The notes beneath the pieces are model-generated. The model saw nothing but the letters and a program-made list of their open reading frames with translations. It made no database searches and was not told the DNA's origin. A DNA stretch of 64,000 nucleotides from assembly GCA_039182125.1 (NCBI GenBank), contig JBCDCH010000009.1:16690-80689 (forward strand), in the 5' to 3' direction. The DNA comes from Planctomycetota bacterium. GTDB lineage: Bacteria; Planctomycetota; Phycisphaerae; Tepidisphaerales; Tepidisphaeraceae. The translations under genes and the position numbers were made by a program. Shown here one piece after another: positions 19,659-28,895 of the stretch (within the stretch, counting starts at the first letter, position 1; each line of letters begins with the position of its first letter).

Positions 19659-20512
19659 AGCCGATCCATCCGCCTGCAACGGTCGGTTTCGTCGGCCTCG
19701 GCGTCATGGGCGGTCCGATGGCCGGGCACCTTATCGACGCCGGGTATCGGCTCCGAGTCCACACCCGCACTGCGTCGAAGGCCGAGCCCCTGCTCGAGCG
19801 CGGCGCGACCTGGTGTGAGAATGTCGGCGATGTCGCGGTTGATGCCGACGCGGTCTGCACCATCGTCGGCTACCCCGACGATGTCGAACAAACCTACTTC
19901 GGCGCTGCCGGCATTCTCGCCAAGTGTCGGCCATATGCCGTGCTCATCGACCTGACCACGAGCGCCCCCGACCTGGCTCGACGAATTGCCGACGGGCATC
20001 CGCAAGCGCTCGATTGCCCGGTCAGCGGCGGTGATGTCGGGGCACAAGCCGGCACGCTCTCGATCATGTGCGGCGGTACGGATGAGGCGTTCACCGCCGC
20101 CCTGCCGCTGCTCAAATGCATGGGCAAAAATGTCGTGCACCAAGGCGGCCCGGGGGCCGGTCAGCTTTGCAAGCTGGTCAACCAGATCGTCATTGCCGGC
20201 ACGATGCTGGGTGTTGCGGAAGCGCTCGCGTTTGCCAGGCAGCCCGGGCTTGATCCGGACACGGTCCTGCGATCCATCGGCGACGGTGCGGCGCAGAGTT
20301 GGACGCTCGACAACCTCGGCCCACGCATGCTCGCCGGTGACTTCGAGCCGGGTTTCTTCGTGAAGCACTTCCGCAAGGACATGCGTCTCGCCGCCGAGGC
20401 CGCCCAACGTCTCGGCATGGACCTGCCCGGCCTCGCTATCGCCCGACAGCAGTACGAACATGTCGACGATGACTCTGGTACCCAGGCCCTGATCAAACGC
20501 TACGATCCCTAA
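19655..20512 (+). CDS. 3-hydroxyisobutyrate dehydrogenase family beta-hydroxyacid dehydrogenase
   Basis: 285 residues from GTG 19655. The Rossmann motif GFVGLGVMGGPMAGHL is at residues 11-26, the substrate-binding motif DCPVSGGDVGAQAGTLSIM near 120, and the catalytic lysine in GAGQLCKLVNQ near 170. It reduces or oxidises short 3-hydroxyacids (3-hydroxyisobutyrate, tartronate semialdehyde, succinic semialdehyde) with NAD(P); the exact substrate is unclear. It is translationally coupled to the FAD enzyme and followed by a tRNA gene six bases after its stop. Confidence 0.88.
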   Translation: MKPIHPPATVGFVGLGVMGGPMAGHLIDAGYRLRVHTRTASKAEPLLERGATWCENVGDVAVDADAVCTIVGYPDDVEQTYFGAAGILAKCRPYAVLIDLTTSAPDLARRIADGHPQALDCPVSGGDVGAQAGTLSIMCGGTDEAFTAALPLLKCMGKNVVHQGGPGAGQLCKLVNQIVIAGTMLGVAEALAFARQPGLDPDTVLRSIGDGAAQSWTLDNLGPRMLAGDFEPGFFVKHFRKDMRLAAEAAQRLGMDLPGLAIARQQYEHVDDDSGTQALIKRYDP

Positions 20513-20518
20513 CACGTC

Positions 20519-20592
20519 GCCCGCATAGCTCAGTTGGATAGAGCACGGCTTTCCTAAAGCTGAGGTCGCAGGTTCGAGCCCTGCTGCGGGTA
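20519..20592 (+). tRNA. tRNA-Arg (anticodon CCT)
   Basis: A full cloverleaf folds: acceptor GCCCGCA with TGCGGGT (first pair G-U), D arm GCTC/GAGC, anticodon arm CGGCT-TTCCTAA-AGCTG giving anticodon CCT (reads AGG), five-base variable loop, T arm GCAGG-TTCGAGC-CCTGC and discriminator A. CCA is not encoded. Confidence 0.97.
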
Positions 20593-20594
20593 CT

Positions 20595-20873
20595 TCATTC
20601 TTCCAGCGCTTCCGCCAGCACGTCCGCGCCGGCGACGTGGGCCAGGTGATTGGCCTTGTCGGTTTGAAGGAGACGCCGGGTGACGACCGGGTGGGCTTCG
20701 ACCTCGGCGATCGTCCACTCGCGAACATCGACGTAGGTGTCGGTGATGTTCACGCGGTTCTTCGGGACGATCACGACTTTCTCCGGTGTGCGGATCACAT
20801 GCACGCTCAACGCGGCCAACGCCCAGCCGGCGACGGCGATCAAGAGAAAGATGGCACGAATGGTCGTCTTCAT
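20595..20873 (-). CDS. Small membrane-anchored hypothetical protein
   Basis: 92 residues from ATG 20873, with GGAAGGAT upstream. One N-terminal membrane span (IFLLIAVAGWALAALSVHVI) is followed by an outward-facing domain of about 65 residues (VVIVPKNRVNITDTYVDVREWT, then VVTRRLLQTDKANHLAHVAG). No family was recognised. It is downstream of the 20919-21365 gene on the same strand and converges on the tRNA. Confidence 0.6.
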   Translation of the reverse strand: MKTTIRAIFLLIAVAGWALAALSVHVIRTPEKVVIVPKNRVNITDTYVDVREWTIAEVEAHPVVTRRLLQTDKANHLAHVAGADVLAEALEE

Positions 20874-20918
20874 GTCGGATCCTTCCGAGGAGCGCGATCG
20901 GAGCTACGGCGATCGCGC

Positions 20919-21365
20919 CTAATGCGTATCGGCCAGGTCGTCGTCCGGGCTCGCTTCGATCTGATCGATCGACATCGGCTCGTCGGCCTGCCCGATGTTA
21001 CGCGGCTCGGCATCGGCCAAACCGCCATCCAGCGTGCTGCAGTAGAAGCCGCTCGCAAACAGTCCCTGCTGTTGCTGGTATTCGTAGTTGACCAGTTCGC
21101 AGAAGTTTTGCACCAGCTGTTGGGCTGCGGGATCGCTCTGCTCGGCGGATTGGACCTCGCGTTGGTGCTCACGGCTGCGGAACGCGATCATCTGGATGAA
21201 TCGCCCCGAGGCGTCTCCACGGGTCCAGTTCGGGCCCGTCTGCTCGAAAACCTCGAACCGCGTGCAGCCCAATCGCTCCATCACTTCGCGAAACCGCCGC
21301 ATCAGCCGGGCGTGCTCGCTGCGCTTTTCCTTGGGAACGATGTAGCTGTTGGTCTGCAGGAGCAT
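20919..21365 (-). CDS. Hypothetical protein, possible dimeric alpha/beta-barrel domain
   Basis: 148 residues. The first hundred residues (SYIVPKEKRSEHARLMRRF, FEVFEQTGPNWT, GRFIQMIAFRSREHQREV) have the strand-helix pattern of antibiotic-biosynthesis-monooxygenase or NIPSNAP-like ferredoxin folds. The C-terminal 40 residues are acidic and probably disordered. No enzymatic residues can be named. It likely forms an operon with the small membrane protein 45 bp downstream. Confidence 0.6.
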   Translation of the reverse strand: MLLQTNSYIVPKEKRSEHARLMRRFREVMERLGCTRFEVFEQTGPNWTRGDASGRFIQMIAFRSREHQREVQSAEQSDPAAQQLVQNFCELVNYEYQQQQGLFASGFYCSTLDGGLADAEPRNIGQADEPMSIDQIEASPDDDLADTH

Positions 21366-21527
21366 GGTCGGTCGCGGCCACGTCGCACCGGCGGCCCTGA
21401 TCAGATCATGCCATGAGCCATGCCGATCGGCAACGTGTGCCGAGAGATCGCGTCAGTTCGAGTGGTTATCGGACTCGCCCCGCCGATGGTTGGCGTTCCT
21501 CCCAGCTCGCACCTACGGTCATGGCGC

Positions 21528-22226
21528 ATGAACGACTCAGCCGACCGGATCGCCCAAATGAAGCAACGCGCCGCCGATGCGGCGTTGGCCAAGGTCGAGT
21601 CCGGCATGACGCTCGGTCTGGGTAGCGGATCGACCGCGGCGCTGTTCATCGCCTCGCTCGGAAAGGCGATCGCCGAGGGCAGGCTCACGGACATCATCGG
21701 CATCCCAACGAGCCGAGCGTCGGCCGAGCTTGCCCGTGAAGCCGACATCCCGCTGACCGATTTCACGGAGTCGGCGCGATGTGCGGTCACGGTCGACGGT
21801 GCTGACGAGATCGATGGCAAGCTACGATTGATCAAGGGACTTGGCGGTGCACTGCTCCGTGAGAAACTCGTCGCCCAGAATAGCGACGTCCTGGTCATCA
21901 TCGCCGACGATACCAAGTGCGTCGACCGGCTCGCGACCAAAGCTCCGTTGCCGGTCGAGGTGACGCCGTTCGGCCATGACGCGACACGCCGTTTCCTCGA
22001 GACGTTCGGCGAGCCTCGGCTGCGTGGGGGCACGGACGATCCGTTCATCACCGACAACGGCAACCTGATTTACGACGTGCATTTCCAAGAAGGCATGACC
22101 GATGCTGAAGCCGTCGCGGACGCATTGCAGCAGCGGGCCGGCGTCGTTGAGCACGGGCTGTTTCTCGGCATGGCCGACCATGCGATCGTGGCCGGCACCG
22201 ACGGGATCCAAACGCTCAACCGGTGA
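21528..22226 (+). CDS. rpiA: Ribose-5-phosphate isomerase A
   Basis: 232 residues from ATG 21528; a longer frame upstream has no RpiA similarity. Motifs in order: GMTLGLGSGSTAALFI (phosphate loop), IPTSRASAELAREADI, VTVDGADEIDGKLRLIKGLGGALLREK (the catalytic acidic residue follows VDGAD; GGALLREK holds the catalytic Glu/Lys), and DNGNLIYDVHF. It interconverts ribose-5-phosphate and ribulose-5-phosphate in the pentose phosphate pathway. TACGGT ends eight bases before the ATG. The end overlaps the convergent ketoacyl synthase by 11 bases. Confidence 0.95.
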   Translation: MNDSADRIAQMKQRAADAALAKVESGMTLGLGSGSTAALFIASLGKAIAEGRLTDIIGIPTSRASAELAREADIPLTDFTESARCAVTVDGADEIDGKLRLIKGLGGALLREKLVAQNSDVLVIIADDTKCVDRLATKAPLPVEVTPFGHDATRRFLETFGEPRLRGGTDDPFITDNGNLIYDVHFQEGMTDAEAVADALQQRAGVVEHGLFLGMADHAIVAGTDGIQTLNR

Positions 22227-23424
22227 GTCGCACCACCAACGCGCTGTTCTTGCTTCCAAACGCCAGGCAGTTGACCACGGCCAGGCGAACGTCGGCTCGC
22301 CGTGCTTCGGGGACATAGTCGAGATCGCACGCCGGATCGGTGGGCTGCGTGTTGATCGTCGGATGGACGAACCCGCGTTGGGCACAAAGGAGGGTTGCGG
22401 CAAGGCCGGCGGTCGCGCTTGCGCCTTGCGGGTGGCCGATCATGCTCTTGGTCGCGCTCATCGGAATGTCCGCCGCCCGCTCGCCGAAGAGTTGGTGCAT
22501 CGCCCCTGTTTCCAGGGTGTCGTTCATCCGTGTGCCAGTGCCGTGAAGGTTGACGTAGTCGACCGCATCAGCAGGCGCGCCGGCATCATCGAGCGCGAGC
22601 CGAACGGCCCGGACGCATTCGGCGACATCGGGGGCGACCTGCACGCGGTGGTATGCGTCGCAGGTGCTGCCGTAGCCGGCAATCTCCGCGAGCGGCGGGC
22701 GTGTCGTGGTGTCGGCGGCTTCGAGCAGGAACATCCACGCCCCCTCGCCGAGTACGAACCCGTCACGGTCAGCGGCGAAGGGTCGGCACGCGTCGGCCGG
22801 ATTATCGAAAGGACGCGTGCTGATGACTTTCATCGCCTCGAACGCGCGGAGCGTGGCATTGGAGATCGGCGCGTCGGCGCCGCCGCAAAGCACCGCATCA
22901 CACCGGCCGATGCGGATCAGGTCCAGCCCGTGCCCGACCGCATCAAGCCCGCTGGCGCAGCCGGTCGAAATGCAATGGCTCGGGCCACGCAGGCCAAACG
23001 TAATCGACAACTCCGACGCGAGGTTGCCGTGCGTGCCGACGGTGATCGCGAACGGCGATGTCTTGCCGCCCGAGAAGAGGGCTTGGTACTGCGTTTCGAG
23101 AAACGTCACACCGCCCCCACCGGTGCCGAGCAGAACGCCCGTGCGGACCGGATCGACGTTCGCCTCCGCGAGTGCTTCGCGCGCGGCGGCGGTCGCAAGA
23201 TGCACCGTCCGTGGCGTGCGTCGGACGTCCTGCACATCCATGTGCTCGGTCGGCTCGAACCCGACCAACCGCCCCGCCACCGTGGACTTGCACGCTTGTC
23301 GAATGTCGTCCGGCAGATGCGAGAGACCGCTCCGCCCGTTGATCATCGCATCGGCAAAGCCATCGCAGCCAACTCCGTTGGGCGAGACACAACCGATCCC
23401 CGTAACTACGACCGGCCGCGGCAT
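22216..23424 (-). CDS. Beta-ketoacyl-ACP synthase (KAS II/FabF-like)
   Basis: 402 residues with an intact thiolase-fold active site: nucleophile Cys156 in CISTGCASG, His294 in VNLHGTGT, Lys326 in SATKSMIGH and His331. It condenses malonyl-ACP with an acyl-ACP. It is not in a fab cluster; the RND pump gene is 57 bp upstream on the same strand, yet TACGAT ends five bases before its own ATG, suggesting its own leaderless promoter. A secondary-metabolite or special-lipid role is as possible as housekeeping fatty-acid synthesis. Confidence 0.9.
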   Translation of the reverse strand: MPRPVVVTGIGCVSPNGVGCDGFADAMINGRSGLSHLPDDIRQACKSTVAGRLVGFEPTEHMDVQDVRRTPRTVHLATAAAREALAEANVDPVRTGVLLGTGGGGVTFLETQYQALFSGGKTSPFAITVGTHGNLASELSITFGLRGPSHCISTGCASGLDAVGHGLDLIRIGRCDAVLCGGADAPISNATLRAFEAMKVISTRPFDNPADACRPFAADRDGFVLGEGAWMFLLEAADTTTRPPLAEIAGYGSTCDAYHRVQVAPDVAECVRAVRLALDDAGAPADAVDYVNLHGTGTRMNDTLETGAMHQLFGERAADIPMSATKSMIGHPQGASATAGLAATLLCAQRGFVHPTINTQPTDPACDLDYVPEARRADVRLAVVNCLAFGSKNSALVVRLTG

Positions 23425-23481
23425 GCGTGATCGTACGCCGCCGCGACATCGTGAAGTTTCAATCGCGCGTGGGGCCAGCGA

Positions 23482-26400
23482 CTATGTCAGCACCAACTCC
23501 GGCTCGGCGTCTTCCTTCACGACCTTCACCGGTGCGAGTTTCGCTTCGGGGGGCGACGGTTCATTGCTGCTTTTCTTCTTGAACAGTCCGATGAAATCGA
23601 GCAATAGACTCATCAGCGTCGGCGTGAGGATGAGCGTGAACAGGGTCGACATGATCAAACCACCGACGACGACCGCACCGAGGCCGCGATACAACTCGGA
23701 CCCCGCACCGGTGAAGAGCACCAGCGGCGCGAGCCCGGCGACCGTTGTGGTTACCGACATGAAGATCGGTCGGACGCGACTGACTGTCGACTCGGCGATC
23801 GCGATGTCGGACGCTTTGCCGTCTTTCATCAGCTGCAACGCGCGGTACACGATGAGAATCGGGTTGTTGATGACGGTACCGATGAGGATAACGAAGCCGA
23901 GCATCGTGAGTACGTCGAGCTTGATGTTCGGATCGGCCCAGTGAACCAGCGCGAGGCCGACGAAGCCGCCGCTCATCGCCAGCGGCACCGTCATGATGAT
24001 CGTTAGCGGGTGCAGCCAGTTCTCGAACAGCGCCGCGAGCAGGAGGTAGGTGATGAGCGCGACGATGATGAAGATCGGCTTGAACTGCGCGAGGAAGCTC
24101 TGCAGTTTGTCGGCCGAGCCGGAGAACGTGACCGCCACATCCGGGGGCAGTTGCCCGTTGGCACGCATCTCCTCGACGAGCGTGTTGGCGGTCGCGGTTG
24201 CTTCGGCGATCGGGATGCTGGGCGGGAGTTGGATCGTGAACTGGACGCTGGGCTGCTCCTCGGCCCGGTTGATCTGCTGCGGCACCGAGAGCGTGGTGAA
24301 ATCGGCGACCGAACGTAGCGGGATGACGCGCTGGTCGCCGGCCGCGAGCGGAACCAGCGGAAGTTCCTCCCGAGCGCGGCCGTCCCGGCCCTTGTCGTTG
24401 ACCACGGTGAGGTCGATGCTCCGCCCGCTTTCGCGATAGTCGCCGATGATCGAACCGTCGACCGCCACCTCGGCGATGGTGCGGATGTCCGCGTTCGACA
24501 CGCGAGCACCGGCGGCGCGGACGTTGTTCGGATCGACGCGAACCTCCTGGCGGCCGATGTTGAAGTTCGGCGGGCTCGGCTGGGGAAACGTGTTGAAGCG
24601 GGCGAACAACTGGAACATCATCACGCCCGCCGCGTCGCGGACCGTGTCGTTGTCATTGCCCACGAGCCGAAGGATCAAGCCCTCGCCGGTGTTACCACCT
24701 TCGAAGATCGACGCCTGATTGTTGAAAGCGAACGTGCCCGGAATGCCCTCGGCCGCCTCATCCATGAGCAGGCCGAGCGCCGGAACGTTGCGTGCGTCCT
24801 CGGAGGTGGCCCCCATGAACGCGATCGCGCCGGCCTGTACGAAAAAGAAGTGATCGATCGCCGGCGGCGCGTCGACGTTTTCGTAGGCTTGGATCTGCGC
24901 GGCGATTTGCGAGGTCGCTTCGTCGATCTTGTCCTCGGGCAGACCCTGTTGTCGCATGCTCTCGACCATGCCTTCGAGCCCTTGCCTCATCCCGGGCAGG
25001 CGGAACTCGTTGGTCGCGTAGCGCCATTCTTCCTGAAGCCGCGCGTGTTGTTCGTCGCCCTCGCTCGCTTCCCACCAGGGGCGCAGACGGTCCTCGACCC
25101 GCGTGCCGATGGCGTCGAACTCCTCGACGCTGTAGCCCGGCGGCGGGAGCACGATGCCGAACACGAGGTTCTGGTTGCCCGCAGGCAGGTAATCCGTTGG
25201 CGGCATCAGCGCCCAGGCACTACCGAAGGCCGAAACGACGAACACCGCCACGAGCGCGAGCCTGACCAGGATGCCCCGCGTGAGGAAGCGGATGATCGCG
25301 CCGAATCCGTTGGCGATGTTCCCCTGCAAGCGACCGATCGGGCTAAAGAGCTTCGCCAGACCTGTCTGCGGTTTGTCGCTCTTGCCCTTGAGTGCCGTTG
25401 GTACCCGGCGGAGCAGGATCGTCGTGAGCATCGGGATGACGGTCGGCGCGACGAACAAATACAAGAAGAAGCTGATCGTGAGCGCGACGGAGATGTCGCG
25501 GAAGAGCTGGCCGGCTTCTTCCTGAATGAAAATGATCGGCAGGAACACCGCGACGTTGGTAAGCGTTGACGCGAGAATCGCCCCCCAGACTTCTTTGGCC
25601 CCGTCGATCGCGGCGATGAAGCGATCCTTACCCATCTCGCGATGCCTGAAGATATTTTCGAGCACGACGATCGCGTTGTCGATGCCCATGCCGACCGCGA
25701 AGGTCAGCCCCGCCATGGAGATGACGTTGAGATTACGGCCGAGCAGCGCCATGCCGAGGAACGTGCCGATCGTGCTGACCGGCACCGCGGCGATGATCGT
25801 CAGCGTCGCGCCGACCGACCGCAACGTCACAAGCAACACCGTACCCGCCAGGATCGCGCCGATGATCAGGTTCGTCTGTGCCTGCGCGACCGCGTCGTCG
25901 ATGTAGACGGTGACGTCGTAGACCTGCTCGAGTTCGAGGCCCCAGTTGGTCGGGGCGAGCACTTCCTCGTTCACGTCGGCGAGGGCCGACTTGAAATTCT
26001 CCATGACCTCCAGCACGTTGCTGCCGGTCTCGCGTTGGGCGTTGATCGCCAGCACGCCTTCGCCCTGACTGCGGACCCAGGAGGTGACCTTCTTGAAATC
26101 GAGCACCGCGTCCGCGACGTCTGCGACGTACACCGGCGCGCCGGTCAGCGGGTCATAGGCGACGACGGTCGTCTCGATGTCCTCGGGCGTTTCGAACTGG
26201 CCGACGACGCGAACGGAGGTGTCGCGCTTGCCCTCGGCAATCGTGCCGGCCGTCACGTCGCGGTTGGCATCGACGAGGGCGGTGATGAACTGGTTGATCG
26301 TGATGCCACGGGCCGCGAGCTTCTCCAGATCGAGCCGGACCTGCATCTCACGCTCGCGTCCGCCGAGGACGTTGATCTCGGAGATGCCTTCGGCGCGTTC

Positions 26401-26937
26401 GAGCGCGGGCTTGATGAAGTCGTCCGCGAAGTCCTGCAACTCCGTCACGCTGGACCCGTCCCAACCGCTTGCGGTCGGACCGGTGGAGCCGAAAGGCTGC
26501 GTCTGTTTGAGCAAGACCCACGCGATGTAGCTGCGGTTCTGCGGGTCGCCGTCGGTGACGACAGGCTCATCGACTTCGTCGGGGTACTCCGGGACCTGGC
26601 GTAGCTTGTCGCGGACTTCGTTGAGTGCGACGTCTTTGTCAACGCCGGTGAAGAACTCGAGTCGGATGGACGCTTGACCCTCGGTGCTTTCCGAGGTCAT
26701 CTCGCGCAGGCCGCTGACGTTCTTGAGCCGTTCCTCCTGCTCCTCGACGATTTCGCGGACGATCTCCTGTGGACTTTCACCGAACCATGCGGTGGTTACG
26801 GTGACCACGGGCTGGTCGACGTTGGGCGTGAGTTGGATCGGCACGCTGCGCAAGGCCGCAATGCCCGCGAGGATGATCAGCAGAACGACCACCGCAACGC
26901 TGACGGGCCGACGCACACTGGTTTCGATCAGGTCCAT
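23482..26937 (-). CDS. RND efflux transporter, AcrB/MexB-like inner-membrane pump
   Basis: 1151 residues, longer than AcrB (about 1050). Twelve membrane spans in two halves can be traced: span 1 near residues 10-30, a periplasmic domain, spans 2-6 near 350-500, a second large periplasmic domain, and spans 8-12 near 960-1110. The proton-relay segment in span 4 is GMGIDNAIVVLENI, Asp-Asn rather than Asp-Asp as in many non-enterobacterial RND pumps. The second periplasmic domain has an extra Gln/Glu-rich helical segment (about 600-690), accounting for the extra length. Start supported by CGGAG ten bases upstream. It follows the adaptor gene by 50 bp; no TolC gene is present. Confidence 0.94.
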   Translation of the reverse strand: MDLIETSVRRPVSVAVVVLLIILAGIAALRSVPIQLTPNVDQPVVTVTTAWFGESPQEIVREIVEEQEERLKNVSGLREMTSESTEGQASIRLEFFTGVDKDVALNEVRDKLRQVPEYPDEVDEPVVTDGDPQNRSYIAWVLLKQTQPFGSTGPTASGWDGSSVTELQDFADDFIKPALERAEGISEINVLGGREREMQVRLDLEKLAARGITINQFITALVDANRDVTAGTIAEGKRDTSVRVVGQFETPEDIETTVVAYDPLTGAPVYVADVADAVLDFKKVTSWVRSQGEGVLAINAQRETGSNVLEVMENFKSALADVNEEVLAPTNWGLELEQVYDVTVYIDDAVAQAQTNLIIGAILAGTVLLVTLRSVGATLTIIAAVPVSTIGTFLGMALLGRNLNVISMAGLTFAVGMGIDNAIVVLENIFRHREMGKDRFIAAIDGAKEVWGAILASTLTNVAVFLPIIFIQEEAGQLFRDISVALTISFFLYLFVAPTVIPMLTTILLRRVPTALKGKSDKPQTGLAKLFSPIGRLQGNIANGFGAIIRFLTRGILVRLALVAVFVVSAFGSAWALMPPTDYLPAGNQNLVFGIVLPPPGYSVEEFDAIGTRVEDRLRPWWEASEGDEQHARLQEEWRYATNEFRLPGMRQGLEGMVESMRQQGLPEDKIDEATSQIAAQIQAYENVDAPPAIDHFFFVQAGAIAFMGATSEDARNVPALGLLMDEAAEGIPGTFAFNNQASIFEGGNTGEGLILRLVGNDNDTVRDAAGVMMFQLFARFNTFPQPSPPNFNIGRQEVRVDPNNVRAAGARVSNADIRTIAEVAVDGSIIGDYRESGRSIDLTVVNDKGRDGRAREELPLVPLAAGDQRVIPLRSVADFTTLSVPQQINRAEEQPSVQFTIQLPPSIPIAEATATANTLVEEMRANGQLPPDVAVTFSGSADKLQSFLAQFKPIFIIVALITYLLLAALFENWLHPLTIIMTVPLAMSGGFVGLALVHWADPNIKLDVLTMLGFVILIGTVINNPILIVYRALQLMKDGKASDIAIAESTVSRVRPIFMSVTTTVAGLAPLVLFTGAGSELYRGLGAVVVGGLIMSTLFTLILTPTLMSLLLDFIGLFKKKSSNEPSPPEAKLAPVKVVKEDAEPELVLT

Positions 26938-26987
26938 GCAACACTCCGGACGGTCGGCGAAACGGCGAAACTACGGAAGGCCAAAAA

Positions 26988-28115
26988 CTATCGCGGCGGT
27001 CCGCCGCCGGGAGGGCCGGGCACTTGCAACTGCATTCCCGGTGCGAGTGATTCATTACCGCGGATGACGACCATGTCGCCTTCGGCAAGACCGCCCTCAA
27101 CGGCGACTTTTGCGCCGATGCCCGCAACGACGGTCACCGGGACGATCGCGGCCGTGCCTTCGTTGGCGGTGACGACATGCACCGACTCGCCGCTGTAAAC
27201 CAAGGCATCTTTCGGGACGGTCAGCAAGTCGTCACTTCGGGTCACGATCGTCGCCCGGCCGAGGAAGCCCGGACGCAGTCCCCCGCTCTCGTTCTGGATC
27301 AGCGCTTTGGCCTTGAAGCTACGCGTGGACATGTCCGCCATCGGCAAGGTGAACGCCACCTCCACGTCGAACGACTTGCCCGGATACGCGTCGAGTACGA
27401 CCCGCAACGGCGTTCCGGGCCGGACCTGTGCCAAAAGCACCTCGGGCACGTCGACCGTCACATACATCTGTTCGAGCGACACCACGTCGGCGATCGGATC
27501 GCCCTGCCCGATCCACTGACCGACCTCGACGTGTCGCTGGGCGACGATGCCGGCGATCGGGCTGGCGATCCGGGCCTTACGCAGAAGTGCCTTAACTTCG
27601 GCGACCTCGGCTCTGGCCTCAGCGACGACCGCCTCGCGGACACCGATGAGCGCCTTGGCCCGATCGGCGGCGGTTTGTGCGTCCTGCAGTTCCTTCTCGG
27701 GGGAAACGTTGCGTTCGAAGAGCGATTGCTGGCGACGTAGTTCGCGGTCGGCGTTGTCCGACTCCAACTTGGCGCGTTCGAGCTCGGCCTGCTCGCTTTG
27801 CAGCTTCGCTTCGAGCGCGTTGGCGCGAAGCGTGAGCAGTTCGTCGTCGAGCCGCACGAGCATGTCGCCGGCGGCGATGGTCTGGCCTTCCTCGAAAAAA
27901 CGCTCGCGCACGAGGCCCGCTTCTTCGGCGGCGACGCGGCTGTTGGTCACAGGCTCGAGCGATGCGACCAGCGGACGCGACACCTCCACCGACCCACGCT
28001 CGACCGTGGCAACCTCCACCGCCATCGGTCTGCCTTGCGCCGATGCGTCGGCGAGGAATCCGGCGATCGAGAGGACTGCGACCAGCATGCCCGCCATGCG
28101 GTGATTTAAACGCAT
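26988..28115 (-). CDS. RND efflux periplasmic adaptor (membrane fusion protein)
   Basis: 375 residues. An N-terminal signal peptide (MLVAVLSIAGFLADASA) is followed by the MFP layout: beta barrel, lipoyl half (EEGQTIAAGDMLVRLDD), a helical hairpin (about 85-165, rich in Ala/Glu/Lys/Arg), second lipoyl half (ARIASPIAGIVAQRHVEVGQW) and membrane-proximal domains. It bridges the inner-membrane pump and an outer-membrane channel. TACCCT ends five bases before the ATG, a leaderless arrangement. comB lies 29 bp upstream on the same strand. Confidence 0.93.
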   Translation of the reverse strand: MRLNHRMAGMLVAVLSIAGFLADASAQGRPMAVEVATVERGSVEVSRPLVASLEPVTNSRVAAEEAGLVRERFFEEGQTIAAGDMLVRLDDELLTLRANALEAKLQSEQAELERAKLESDNADRELRRQQSLFERNVSPEKELQDAQTAADRAKALIGVREAVVAEARAEVAEVKALLRKARIASPIAGIVAQRHVEVGQWIGQGDPIADVVSLEQMYVTVDVPEVLLAQVRPGTPLRVVLDAYPGKSFDVEVAFTLPMADMSTRSFKAKALIQNESGGLRPGFLGRATIVTRSDDLLTVPKDALVYSGESVHVVTANEGTAAIVPVTVVAGIGAKVAVEGGLAEGDMVVIRGNESLAPGMQLQVPGPPGGGPPR

Positions 28116-28144
28116 GTTTCAGGGTAGCCCGGCGCGAGGACGCG

Positions 28145-28873
28145 TCAATCGGATTGCCGGATTATGGTGCGGTCGCCGTCGGCCTCGACGCGGTTGACGC
28201 CGCTGATGATGTCGAGTTGGCATGCCGCCGCGATGTCGTCGGCGAGACCGGCGAGAATGACGTTTCGCCCGCCCCGCGTTGCGCTCATCAACGCCGGCAA
28301 CCGGTCCACACAACTCTCGAACAGCAGCGCGGCGGACAGCACCCGGTCGCTCTCGGGTTCGACCTCGTTGCGTAAATGTCGCAGCAGCGCGCCCGCGCCG
28401 AGCCAGTCCTCGAGCGCGTCCTCGCCGTCCGTGCCGGCACAGAGCAGCGTGATCGGCGTGTCGAGCTTGAGCACGGCCTCGGCGGTCGCGCGGGCGTTGA
28501 CCATGGCGGCGGTGAACCGGTGCGCCGCGCTGCCGGCGGCGAGGATGGCGCGGGTGCCGTTGGACGTGGTCAACACCACGCGCTTGCCCGCGACCCGCTC
28601 CGCCGTGAAACCCGCCGGCGAGTTGCCAAGGTCAAACCCGGGCGGCGGCAAACACTCACGCTCCCCGGCGAGCACGGCGGTTCCATCGCCGATGGTCGAA
28701 GCGCGTGCGTCATCGAGCGAGCCGTGTACCTCGACGTGGTCGGAACCGTTGGCCAGCGCGGTTGCGATCGAGGTCGTGGCACGCAGGACGTCGAAGATCA
28801 CCACCGTGCGGCCGATGAGTAGCCGCGGCGTGAGTTGATCGGGCGTAGCGATGACATCGATCTTCCGCGACAC
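28145..28873 (-). CDS. comB: 2-phosphosulfolactate phosphatase ComB-like
   Basis: 242 residues from GTG 28873. ComB family signatures are FDVLRATTSIATALANG, AGERECLPPPGFDLGNSPAGF, VLTTSNGTRAI and LCAGTDGEDALEDWLGAGAL. In archaea ComB makes sulfolactate on the way to coenzyme M; many bacteria have it without the rest of that pathway, so the physiological substrate here is open. No comA or comC homologue is in the window. Promoter: TAGAGT ends six bases before the GTG, overlapping the -10 of the divergent gene. Confidence 0.88.
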   Translation of the reverse strand: MSRKIDVIATPDQLTPRLLIGRTVVIFDVLRATTSIATALANGSDHVEVHGSLDDARASTIGDGTAVLAGERECLPPPGFDLGNSPAGFTAERVAGKRVVLTTSNGTRAILAAGSAAHRFTAAMVNARATAEAVLKLDTPITLLCAGTDGEDALEDWLGAGALLRHLRNEVEPESDRVLSAALLFESCVDRLPALMSATRGGRNVILAGLADDIAAACQLDIISGVNRVEADGDRTIIRQSD

Positions 28874-28879
28874 GCGGAC

Positions 28880-28889
28880 ACTCTACGAT
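28880..28889. promoter_or_regulatory. Overlapping divergent -10 elements (comB / phosphodiesterase-like gene)
   Basis: In ACTCTACGAT the minus strand reads TAGAGT, six bases before the comB GTG (28873), and the plus strand reads TACGAT, six bases before ATG 28896. The two hexamers share one TA pair (28884-28885). The 22 bases between start codons leave no room for ribosome sites. Confidence 0.55.
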
Positions 28890-28895
28890 GCGGGA

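Noticed and set aside
22102..23430. Plus-strand open frame of 442 codons
   Set aside because: Antisense to rpiA end and the ketoacyl synthase, which has all catalytic residues.
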